NCBI GenBank assembly: GCA_021732005.1
Contig: JAKFVT010000006.1
Location: 1-64,000, forward strand
Source of the DNA: Mycobacterium sp.
GTDB lineage: Bacteria; Actinomycetota; Actinomycetes; Mycobacteriales; Mycobacteriaceae
Direction of reading: 5' to 3'
DNA length: 64,000 nucleotides
Shown piece after piece: positions 54,546 through 62,233 of this stretch. Both the position numbers and the translations under genes were made by a program. Position 1 is the stretch's first letter. Every line of letters starts with the position of its first letter. Under the pieces are notes generated by a model. That model had not been told where the DNA came from. It was given only the letters and a program-made list of their open reading frames with translations, and did no database searches.

Positions 54546-56396
54546 TCAGTCGGTGGCCCGCCACGACTGCAGGCTGCGCAGCAACGAACTCTTCTTGTGC
54601 TCGTGGCCGGCCATCCGCCCCAGCACATCGTCGAGCGTGACGACCGCGTCGGTGATGTAGGGACCCTTGTTGAGCATCACGCACTCTGCGCGTTCCGCCA
54701 TTGCCGCATCGGTGATTTCGGCCCGGGACGGAAGCCCGGTGGTCGCGAGCTGTTCGAGCACCTGGGTCGCCCAGATCACCGGCAGGTGCGCGGCTTCGCA
54801 GAGGCACAGCGTCTCCTCCTGCAGCTCCGCCATCCGTTCGTAGCCGACCTCGACGGCCAGATCGCCGCGGGCGATCATCACCCCGATCCGGCGTCGTCGC
54901 ATCGCAGTGAGCAGCAGCCGGGGCAGATGTTCGAAGGCCAGCCGGGTCTCGATCTTGAGCACCACGCCGAGATCGCGGTCACCGAGACGGTCCAGTTCGT
55001 CGAACAGCCGGATGACGTCGGCGGGTTCGCGGACGAACGACAGCTCGACGAAGTCAGCCAGCTCGACCACTGTCGCCAGGTCCGCGATGTCCTTGTCGGT
55101 CAGCGCCGAGATCGGAAGGTCAGTATCGGGAACGTTGATTCCCTTGCCGGCCCGCAACTTTGCCGTCCCGTGTGCGGGGCGCTCGATCCGCACGTCGAGG
55201 GTGTCGGCGGTCACCGCGACAACCACACCGCCGAGTTTCCCGTCGTCGAAGAACACGCGTTCGCCCACCTCGGCGGTGTCGAACACCTCGGGCAACGTGC
55301 AGCCGATCCGCGGCGGCTGGCCCTCGTCGACCGGCGCCGGTGTGCAGTCGCGGGTCACCCGCACGACGTCGCCGGCGGCCAGTCGCAGGCTCTGCTCGAC
55401 GGCGGGTAATTCGCCGACCTTGGTTGAGTCTTTCCTTCGCCGCTTTCTCCCCGAGTCGCTTCGCTCCTGCCCGCCGGCCTTGAGTACCGTGCCGGTGCCC
55501 ACATACGTGGTCTTCTCGGTGGTGACGACGAAGCCGCCGGGCGCCGCGGCGGCCAGCAGCAGCCGTCGCTTCGATCCGCGGGTATCACGCAGTACCAGCT
55601 CGTCGCCCTCGGCGCGGTTGGCCAGCCAGTCGGGTTTGACCGGCAAGGTGATCAGATCCGGCTCGGGCGGGCGGGCCGGCCGTCGCGCCGAGGTCAGCCA
55701 CCCGCGCCCGGCGGCCACCACCTGACCCTGGGCGTTGCGGGTCGGCTGTAGGCGCACCACCCGGGGTCCCGGCTCCAGCGGGCCGGTGCGCAGTTTGGGA
55801 CCGCCGAGGTCCATCGCCACCAGGCACGGGCGACCCGCCGCCGCGGCCGCGGCACGGACGTTGGCTGCCATGGCTTTCCACGCGGTGGCGTCGTCATGGG
55901 CGCAATTGATCCGGGCGATCCGCATGCCGGAGTCGATGAGTGTGCGCGACAGGCCGGGATCAGTGGCCGCCTCCGACGGCAGGGTGACCATGATCCGGGC
56001 CGCACGGTCCTCGGCCGCCGGCCCCAGCAGCTCGGTGGCGTTGCGCTCGAGAAGGCGGATGCCCTCGGGGACCTCCACGCAGACCTGGTCGTTCGGTGTC
56101 CAGCCTTGTCCGCGCATCGCGGCGATCGCCGCCGACACCAGGCGCAGCGTCGCCTGGACGTGTGCTTCGCTGCGGCCCAGCGAGGAGAGGCCCAGGGCCG
56201 TCAGCTGCTGCTGGGCTTCGCGGAGATCGACCTGCCGCATCGCCCAGTAGTGCACCAGGTTCGTTGCGCTGCAACGATTCTCGTCGGCAACCGGATCGGT
56301 CCACGGTTGCCATCGCAGCTCGGCGTCGGCCAGCTGGGCCAGCAGCGCGTCGATATCACTCTGCAACTGGGCCAGCTGCTGCGCGTCTGCGGACAT
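54546..56396 (-). CDS. Long pyruvate-kinase-like protein with N-terminal extension
   Basis: A 616-residue protein. Residues from about 130 resemble pyruvate kinase: MRIARINCAHDDA, VAMDLGGPKLRTG, LKIETRLAFEHLPRLLL (substrate site), IARGDLAVEVGYERM and WATQVLEQLATTGLPSRAEITDAA. The first 120 residues are an extra helical domain starting with a Gln/Leu coiled coil, absent from normal pyruvate kinase. The C-terminal effector domain is missing or short. Inside the B domain a basic segment (SDSGRKRRRKDS) partly encoded by a dispersed repeat appears inserted. It may be a kinase of different substrate or a regulatory protein. Confidence 0.85.
   Translation of the reverse strand: MSADAQQLAQLQSDIDALLAQLADAELRWQPWTDPVADENRCSATNLVHYWAMRQVDLREAQQQLTALGLSSLGRSEAHVQATLRLVSAAIAAMRGQGWTPNDQVCVEVPEGIRLLERNATELLGPAAEDRAARIMVTLPSEAATDPGLSRTLIDSGMRIARINCAHDDATAWKAMAANVRAAAAAAGRPCLVAMDLGGPKLRTGPLEPGPRVVRLQPTRNAQGQVVAAGRGWLTSARRPARPPEPDLITLPVKPDWLANRAEGDELVLRDTRGSKRRLLLAAAAPGGFVVTTEKTTYVGTGTVLKAGGQERSDSGRKRRRKDSTKVGELPAVEQSLRLAAGDVVRVTRDCTPAPVDEGQPPRIGCTLPEVFDTAEVGERVFFDDGKLGGVVVAVTADTLDVRIERPAHGTAKLRAGKGINVPDTDLPISALTDKDIADLATVVELADFVELSFVREPADVIRLFDELDRLGDRDLGVVLKIETRLAFEHLPRLLLTAMRRRRIGVMIARGDLAVEVGYERMAELQEETLCLCEAAHLPVIWATQVLEQLATTGLPSRAEITDAAMAERAECVMLNKGPYITDAVVTLDDVLGRMAGHEHKKSSLLRSLQSWRATD
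55449..55476. repeat. 28-bp dispersed motif, copy B, inside the pyruvate-kinase-like gene
   Basis: Matches 28326-28353 at 26 of 28 bases. In this gene it is read in a different frame, as GGQERSDSG, so the similarity is in DNA and not in protein. Confidence 0.7.
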
Positions 56397-56491
56397 GGTC
56401 CGGCACGCTAGTCACTCCAGGTTGCGGTTGGGTGAACGGTTGCCCGTCGGGAACAGCAATATCCTGAGCTGACCTATGTTATCTTCGCCGG

Positions 56492-56548
56492 ATGCAAAAA
56501 CTGCTCTGCTCAGCGGCAATTGGTATGTTGCTGGTGGCAGGCAGCTAG
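56492..56548 (+). other. 18-codon reading frame like a severed signal peptide
   Basis: ATG at 56492 to TAG at 56546-56548 reads MQKLLCSAAIGMLLVAGS, a signal-peptide-like leader that stops at once. TATGTT and TATCTT at 56475-56485 could be -10 boxes. It may be a remnant of a lost exported gene or a genuine mini-protein. It overlaps the end of the amidotransferase gene. Confidence 0.3.
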
Positions 56549-57264
56549 CGGGCGACCTTCGCCAGGAATCCGCGCACCAGCTGCCGGAGTCGTTGTGCGG
56601 CATCGTCGACATGCGTGGTGGTGTCGGCACGCAGGTCCTCGGCGCGCAGCCCGAGCCGGGTCAGATCCCCGTCACCGCGGGTGCGGTCATCGTCGATCCA
56701 CAGCTCCAGCAGCTTGTGGTCGAGTTCGGGGTGAAACTGCAGACCCAGGGCCGGGCCATGCACGAAAGCCTGTGTGGCGCGGACATTCTGGGCGACCACA
56801 GTGGATCCCGGCGGGGCGGTGAAGCGGTCGAAATGCCACTGGAACCACGGCCCGGCGTCGGGCACCAGTTCGGGGTCGCTGCTGTGCACCTGATGCCAGC
56901 CGATCTCGGGATCGGGGGAGCGCTGCACCGAACCGCCGAGAGCGGTCGCCACCAGCTGGCCGCCGAAGCACACTCCGAGCACACCGACACCGGAGTCGAC
57001 AGCGCGTCGCACGACGTCGATCTCACCGGCCACCCACGGGAGCCGTTCGTCGTACACCGCCCACCGTGAGCCCAGGGGCACGATCACGTCGTAGCGGGTG
57101 GGGTCGGGGAAGGTCACGTCGACAGTGGGGTCCGACGCGCGGTCAGCGGGCACGACCTCGAATGTGTCGACGTCGAAACCGAGTTCGGTGAACGTCTCGC
57201 CGAGCAGCGCCTCTGGGGCGATCGGATCGTTGTAGATGAACAGGACCTGACGGGGCACCCGCAT
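56545..57264 (-). CDS. Class I glutamine amidotransferase-like protein
   Basis: A 239-residue protein with the nucleophile Cys99 in GVCFGGQ and the His-Pro-Glu partner in LQFHPELD, so the triad is complete. Stand-alone domains of this kind include gamma-glutamyl-type hydrolases and GMP-synthase-like proteins; the acceptor subunit or substrate is unknown. It follows the SDR gene by 20 bases on the same strand and probably belongs to the sulfotransferase operon. Confidence 0.88.
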   Translation of the reverse strand: MRVPRQVLFIYNDPIAPEALLGETFTELGFDVDTFEVVPADRASDPTVDVTFPDPTRYDVIVPLGSRWAVYDERLPWVAGEIDVVRRAVDSGVGVLGVCFGGQLVATALGGSVQRSPDPEIGWHQVHSSDPELVPDAGPWFQWHFDRFTAPPGSTVVAQNVRATQAFVHGPALGLQFHPELDHKLLELWIDDDRTRGDGDLTRLGLRAEDLRADTTTHVDDAAQRLRQLVRGFLAKVAR

Positions 57265-57284
57265 ACGGTACGGCAGGTGAGCGG

Positions 57285-58034
57285 CTACACGCAGTCCGAG
57301 GCGCCGTCGACGACGAGCACCGCGCCGTTGATGTAACTACTCTGAGCCGTGCACAGGAACGCGATTGCCGGTGCGACCTCGTCGACCCGGCCCATCCGCC
57401 CGGCCGGGATGTGGGCGATCTCGGTCGCCATGATCTCCGGGACGGCATGCATCGGCTCGGTCATCGCGGTCTCGATGGTGCCCGGCGCGATCGCGTTCAC
57501 CCGGATCCCGTACTTGGCCCACTTGACCGCCAGGTTGCGGGTGATGTTGATGATCCCGGACTTGGCCGCACCGTAACCGGGGACCATCGTGACCGCACGC
57601 AGCGCCGACATCGACGCGAGGTTGACCACACTCGCCCCTCCCGCCGCGGTCGACGCCGTGAGCGCGCGCCGCAGCCCGACGGTGAGCCGGTAGGGCCCGG
57701 TGAGGTTCAGTGCGACGGAGGCGGCGAACCCGTCGGGTGCGGATTCGTCCAGGCCGCCGGGGAAGTTGGCGCCGGCGTTGTTCACCAGCACGTCGAGGGA
57801 CGAGATGCTCCCGGCCAGGCTGTCAATGGATGCATTGTCGGTGAGCACAAGTTGCCGATACGTCATCCCGGACAGGTCGGTGTCGTAGTCGCCGGCACCG
57901 GCCTTGGTGCCCGTCACGGTGACCTCCGCGCCGGCGTCACGCAGCAGCACGGCCACGGCGTGGCCGATGCCGCTGGTCGCCCCGGTGACCAGTGCCCGGG
58001 TTCCGGTGAAGTCGAAGCTCAGCTGGGCGGTCAT
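57285..58034 (-). CDS. Short-chain dehydrogenase/reductase
   Basis: The 249-residue classical SDR has the cofactor loop VTGATSGIGHAVAVL, NNAGANFPG, catalytic Ser region NLASMSAL and the YGAAKSG motif with Tyr and Lys. FabG-like; substrate unknown. I chose the ATG at 58034, which overlaps the stop of the upstream hydrolase gene as ATGA. The longer frame to 58322 lies wholly in that gene. Confidence 0.9.
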   Translation of the reverse strand: MTAQLSFDFTGTRALVTGATSGIGHAVAVLLRDAGAEVTVTGTKAGAGDYDTDLSGMTYRQLVLTDNASIDSLAGSISSLDVLVNNAGANFPGGLDESAPDGFAASVALNLTGPYRLTVGLRRALTASTAAGGASVVNLASMSALRAVTMVPGYGAAKSGIINITRNLAVKWAKYGIRVNAIAPGTIETAMTEPMHAVPEIMATEIAHIPAGRMGRVDEVAPAIAFLCTAQSSYINGAVLVVDGASDCV

Positions 58035-59272
58035 GTGTACCTTTCGATCTGCTTGGTCAGCCAGGCGCTTTCCCAGAAGTTGAGGCTGTCGGCCAGCAGG
58101 CGCTCGTGGGCGTCTTTGAGCACCGCCCGAGCCGCGGCGTCGTCGGGCGCGGTGTGGGTGACGACTTCGGCGAGGTGGATGGCCTCCAGTGGGCGGCCGT
58201 CGGTGAGGTGGCGCCGGGCCCGCGCAGTCAGGGCCTCGGCGCCGGCCAGCTCCACGAGGTCCGCGCTGACGGAGTCGGCTCCGGTCGGGTACAGCTCGGT
58301 GGTCGACCGGTGATGGAACCACCCGGAATAGTTCTCCCAGATCGCCCGCACATCCCAGGCCACCTTGCCGTAGCCCTGGCCGACCTCCAGGTGTGCGGGC
58401 AGCGTGATCTCGCGCATCAGGGTTCGGACGTCTTTACCGGCGTTCATCCCGGCCACCGTCTCGTCGTGCAGGTACTGCACGGCATCGCGCAGCCGGGTCA
58501 GTTCGGCGTCGATCAGATCCGCCCCGCGGATGGGGTCGAAGTGCCCGGTGAGCAGCACCTCGGGTCGCAGGGCGCGGACCCGTTCGATGGTGTCGATCAC
58601 GGTCAGCGCATCCCGGTAGCGGTCGCCGCGCATGGTGACCAGATTGGGGATGTGGCCGAAGATGGGTCCGAAGGTGTTGCTGCACAGACAGATCCGCTCA
58701 TCGGGCAGCCAGATCACCATGGAGTCGGTGGTTTCCCCACCCGGAGTGGCGATCAGTTCGAAGCGGCGGTCTCCGACCGTCAGCGACAACCGGTCGTCGA
58801 CCACGATGTCGGCGCACCCGGAGCTCTGGGGCGGAAGCCTCCTGCCGAAGCGCTGCTGGATTTTGGCGATACCGCCGGCCAGTCTGTCGGAGAATGCGAA
58901 CGCACTGCGATTGGCCCGGTAGGGCAGCAGCCGCTCATTGTCGTCGCGCCATTGCTCCCAATTCGCCTGTGCCACAACCTTGGTGTCCGGGTCGCGCAAA
59001 GTGTCAAGGCCGCCGACGTGGTCGTAGTGGCCCTGGGTGATCAGGATGTAGCGCACCGGTGAGGAGTCGACGGCGTCGAACACGGCGCGGTGCACCGGGG
59101 CTTCGAATCCCATGCCGGTGTTGACGACCACCCTGCCATCGGAGGTGGTGAGCAGGTAGGCGTTGGTCAGTCCGGGTGAGCACCAGATCCCGGGGGCGAC
59201 TTCCTCGGCGTGTTCGGCGGCGGCAGGAGCCATGGCGTCGGCGCCGGGCCGGCTGCGGTAGAGGGGTTCCAC
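58031..59272 (-). CDS. Alkylsulfatase-like metallo-beta-lactamase-fold hydrolase
   Basis: A 413-residue protein. The metallo-beta-lactamase domain has TQGHYDHVGG where HxHxDH is usual, so the first histidine is Gln. PGGETTDSMVIWLPDERICL and SNTFGP follow, and an alkylsulfatase dimerisation-type helical domain occupies residues about 260-400. Such enzymes cleave alkyl sulfate esters. It is second in an operon behind a sulfotransferase. The GTG start has GGA five bases upstream. Confidence 0.85.
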   Translation of the reverse strand: MEPLYRSRPGADAMAPAAAEHAEEVAPGIWCSPGLTNAYLLTTSDGRVVVNTGMGFEAPVHRAVFDAVDSSPVRYILITQGHYDHVGGLDTLRDPDTKVVAQANWEQWRDDNERLLPYRANRSAFAFSDRLAGGIAKIQQRFGRRLPPQSSGCADIVVDDRLSLTVGDRRFELIATPGGETTDSMVIWLPDERICLCSNTFGPIFGHIPNLVTMRGDRYRDALTVIDTIERVRALRPEVLLTGHFDPIRGADLIDAELTRLRDAVQYLHDETVAGMNAGKDVRTLMREITLPAHLEVGQGYGKVAWDVRAIWENYSGWFHHRSTTELYPTGADSVSADLVELAGAEALTARARRHLTDGRPLEAIHLAEVVTHTAPDDAAARAVLKDAHERLLADSLNFWESAWLTKQIERYT

Positions 59273-59281
59273 TGCGTTCCT

Positions 59282-60550
59282 TCAGATCTCGGGGCGGACG
59301 TCGAAGCGGTCGAAGTAGAACGCGAAGCGTGACCGCAACTCATTGGGCTCGACCCCGAAGTGTCGTCGCAGGTCGTAGGGAATGCGGCCCTTGGCGCCGC
59401 GGCGGTTGTCGTCGATGTAGGCGCCGAATCGCTTGGCCACCTTCGGCGGGATGTCGACGCCGGCTTGCTCGTAGAACGAGGTGAGTACCGGCATCTCGTT
59501 GCCGTTGAGGTGATGGAAGCCGATGTCGACGCTGCGGTCTGCCGGCACCAGATCGCGGTCGCGCACGCAAGCCGTCAGCAGGCGGTGAATCCGGTCGCTC
59601 CAGTAGTCGACCAGCCAGTCCGGGTCGATGCTGGTGCGGCGCAGACGATCCGAGTACGCCATCATCGTGATCGCCGACTGGATCACCGCGACCGGGTCGC
59701 GATGGGTGAAGGCGACGGTGGCATCGGGAAAGGTGGCCATCAGCGGACCGAGCTGCTCGGCATGCTGCGGCGACTTGAGCACCCAGGTACGCGGACCGCG
59801 CAGGAAGGTCAGCGCCTGCAGGATCGTCTTCAAATAGCCGTAGTGACGGACGTGGTCGAGGCCAAGATAGAAGTCCCGCCAGCCCGGCACGCGGGCGTGC
59901 CATTCGAGGACATAGCCGGCCATGTCGAGGTCGAGGAGTTCGACCTCCTCCTCGATGGCCTCGGGGAATCGGTCGTGCATCGCCGCGACGTACGGGGTGC
60001 TGGCCATCAGCGCCTCGTATTCGGCCTTGACGCGGGTATAGCGAGGGTCGACACCGAACACGTCGGGTCCCTGCCCGAGCGCGGGAATCGGGTCCTCGGC
60101 CTCCCAGTACGGCAGGGCACGCCGGCGCGGATCCTGTGCGATCAGGTTGACCAGATGAGTGGTACCCGAGCGGGGCATGCCGACCACGATCAGCGGCCGC
60201 TCGATCGGGATGGATTCGATATCGGGGTAGCGCTTGAGCAGGTCGGTCAGCGACAGCCGGTTGCGAACCTTACGAATCACTCTGGCACGCAGGCTACTTC
60301 GGATCAGCTGGCGCAGCCCGGTGTCGGACTCGATGGCCGCCACGTGTGCGGCCAGCCGGTCGGCGAAGCCGTCGTCGTCGGCCAGGTCATCGCTGCCCGC
60401 CTGCTGCACCGCTTCGGCGAGCATCTCGTCGATGTCGAAGGTGACGTGCTGCGACTCGGTGTAGTCGAGGATCTGGCGCTGCGTGTCGGTCAGCACGGGG
60501 TCGGTGAGGTCGTCGAGGTTCAGGGTCTCCAGTGATGACCGCGTCGCCAT
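59282..60550 (-). CDS. Sulfotransferase family protein
   Basis: The 422-residue protein has the PAPS-binding 5' loop GMPRSGTTHLVNLI near residue 125 and the 3'-phosphate site THRDPVAVIQSA near residue 285, both complete. It belongs to the sulfotransferase type common in mycobacteria, which moves sulfate from PAPS to lipid, sugar or sterol hydroxyls. Acceptor is unknown. It is the first gene of a probable four-gene operon; the next starts 9 bases later. Confidence 0.9.
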   Translation of the reverse strand: MATRSSLETLNLDDLTDPVLTDTQRQILDYTESQHVTFDIDEMLAEAVQQAGSDDLADDDGFADRLAAHVAAIESDTGLRQLIRSSLRARVIRKVRNRLSLTDLLKRYPDIESIPIERPLIVVGMPRSGTTHLVNLIAQDPRRRALPYWEAEDPIPALGQGPDVFGVDPRYTRVKAEYEALMASTPYVAAMHDRFPEAIEEEVELLDLDMAGYVLEWHARVPGWRDFYLGLDHVRHYGYLKTILQALTFLRGPRTWVLKSPQHAEQLGPLMATFPDATVAFTHRDPVAVIQSAITMMAYSDRLRRTSIDPDWLVDYWSDRIHRLLTACVRDRDLVPADRSVDIGFHHLNGNEMPVLTSFYEQAGVDIPPKVAKRFGAYIDDNRRGAKGRIPYDLRRHFGVEPNELRSRFAFYFDRFDVRPEI

Positions 60551-60620
60551 GTCCAGGCACTTTAATGCTCGGCGGCGGTGCCGGCCGGCAATTCTCGCTG
60601 GGCGGGATCAGGCCTAGAAC

Positions 60621-61025
60621 TCAGCCCCAGCCGCCGTCGCGCCAGCACACCCAGTCGATCTCGACGCGTGCGCCCACGGCCAGACCTGTCGTGCCGACGC
60701 AGGTTCGGCTCGGCAGCCGGTCGGGAAACCACGGCGCGTAGGCGGCGTTGAATGCGGCATAGTCGTCCCAGTCGAGCAGAAACGCCCGCACCGAGACCAC
60801 GTCGGGCAGGCCGCCACCACACAGTTCGGTGACGCGCAGCAGGTTGGTCAGCACCTGATCGGTCTGGGTCGCGACATCCTCACCGACCACCGTGCCGCTG
60901 GTGTCGGTGGGCATCTGGCCGGTGACGTAGAGGGTTTGGCCTGCGGCCGTCGCGTGGGCGAACGGCGCCACCGCGGGCGGAACACCGTCGGCCGGGGTGA
61001 ACGTGAACGCCCGAATACCGGTCAT
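60621..61025 (-). CDS. RidA/YjgF-family protein
   Basis: A 134-residue RidA homologue with the GQTLYVTGQMPTD strand, ATQTDQVLTNLLRV helix and SRTCVGTTGLAVGARVEID end. The family hydrolyses reactive enamines or related amino-acid by-products, or degrades modified pyrimidines. I chose the ATG at 61025, which overlaps the stop of the acetamidase gene as ATGA; the two are one operon. The RidA Arg that marks active deaminases is at about residue 107, within SRTC. Confidence 0.88.
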   Translation of the reverse strand: MTGIRAFTFTPADGVPPAVAPFAHATAAGQTLYVTGQMPTDTSGTVVGEDVATQTDQVLTNLLRVTELCGGGLPDVVSVRAFLLDWDDYAAFNAAYAPWFPDRLPSRTCVGTTGLAVGARVEIDWVCWRDGGWG

Positions 61026-62056
61026 GCAGCGGGATTCTGCCACCGTGGGAAGCAACGCTTGTCGATTCGGCCGTGTACGCCCTGACGCTGGTCGACCACC
61101 TGGGTCACGGTGAAGTCCACCGCCACCGACATGAACGAGTACGCGTCGGCGCGCGACAACCCGAAGTGACAGCGCAGCAGCTGCAGTGTGCGTAGCGTCG
61201 CGCATTTCATCGCCGCGTCCAGGCTGTCCCCGAAGCCGTGCACCAGCAGCTCGGTCGCGGTCTCCAGGACCGGGACGGTGAACGGAAGATCGCGGCGAAT
61301 CGTCAAGCGCAACAACCCGTTCAGCGATGACTCCAGCGCGGTTCCGCTGACTTCACCGTCGCCTTGTGAGACATGTGGGTCGCCGACCGAGAGCAGCGCG
61401 CCGGGCACCTGAACGGGGTAGTACATCCGGCCGCCCGCACCGATGCGCCAGTTGTCGACGTTGCCGCCGTGGTCGCCCGGTGGCACCGAGGAGACGCGCA
61501 CCGGATCGGCCGGCGCCACACCCATGGTGCCGAAGTGCGGCCGCAGCGGCACCACGACTCCCGGCAGCGCCGGCTCCCGGGTCGCGGGGTCGGGCGCCAC
61601 GATCGTGCCCGGCTCGTTGGCCAGCGGGGTCGCCGTCCAGTCGTAGCCGAACAGCGCCCGTCCCAGCAGCGCGTTGACATCGAGTTCGTAGATGGTGACC
61701 CGCTCGACGGGTATCTCGTTGTAGAGGTAACCCCAGTGCCCGGCCAGGTTGGATCCGTACGGCAGGCGCGGGGTGGCCTCCAGGATGTCGACCTGGAGCA
61801 CGTCACCCGGTCGGGCGCCGGTGACCGCGATCGGCCCGGTGAGGATGTGCGGTCCCGGCCCGCGGTCGTCGACCTCGGCGAACACCCGCGAAATGCGCTC
61901 GTCCATCAGCAGATCGGGGGCGTCGCCGGCGTGATGGGTCAGCGTCTCGATCGCCACCAGGTCGCCGGATTCGACGGTCAGTGCGGGAGCCTGCCGTGGG
62001 TCGAAGAAGCCCCACTGCACCGACTGCGCGGTCGCCGGGAGATGGTGCACTGCCAT
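61022..62056 (-). CDS. Acetamidase/formamidase family protein
   Basis: A 344-residue protein of the FmdA/AmdA family: GPIAVTGARPGDVLQVDI, PLRPHFGTMGVAP, PPGDHGGNVDNWRI and SVGDPHVSQGDGEVSG. It hydrolyses short amides to acid and ammonia. With the coupled RidA gene it suggests use of an amide or imine nitrogen source. No regulator is nearby. Confidence 0.9.
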   Translation of the reverse strand: MAVHHLPATAQSVQWGFFDPRQAPALTVESGDLVAIETLTHHAGDAPDLLMDERISRVFAEVDDRGPGPHILTGPIAVTGARPGDVLQVDILEATPRLPYGSNLAGHWGYLYNEIPVERVTIYELDVNALLGRALFGYDWTATPLANEPGTIVAPDPATREPALPGVVVPLRPHFGTMGVAPADPVRVSSVPPGDHGGNVDNWRIGAGGRMYYPVQVPGALLSVGDPHVSQGDGEVSGTALESSLNGLLRLTIRRDLPFTVPVLETATELLVHGFGDSLDAAMKCATLRTLQLLRCHFGLSRADAYSFMSVAVDFTVTQVVDQRQGVHGRIDKRCFPRWQNPAA

Positions 62057-62233
62057 AAGCGACAGATCATGCCAGCGCAGTGCGTTCTTGTCGCAGCGAG
62101 CAAAACTTGGGGCCTAAGTCGATCGGCCGCGAAGCCACGCTGCGAAGGGGCCGTCAGACTTTCGACTTTCGGAGCGCCAATCTTCAAAGCGATAGCCGGA
62201 CGAGAAACGAAAGTCGTTCGGGCACTTGGTCGG
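62057..62233. other. Boundary region between acetamidase and ATPase genes
   Basis: This 177-base gap is visibly richer in A/T than the sequence to its left. It holds a 9-bp inverted repeat, CGACTTTCG (62163) with CGAAAGTCG (62208), 36 bases apart. No attachment site, tRNA end or promoter is recognised. Confidence 0.4.

Noticed and set aside
62163..62216. Inverted repeat as an integration or attachment site
   Set aside because: Nine base pairs with a long spacer, no tRNA end, integrase or direct repeat seen.
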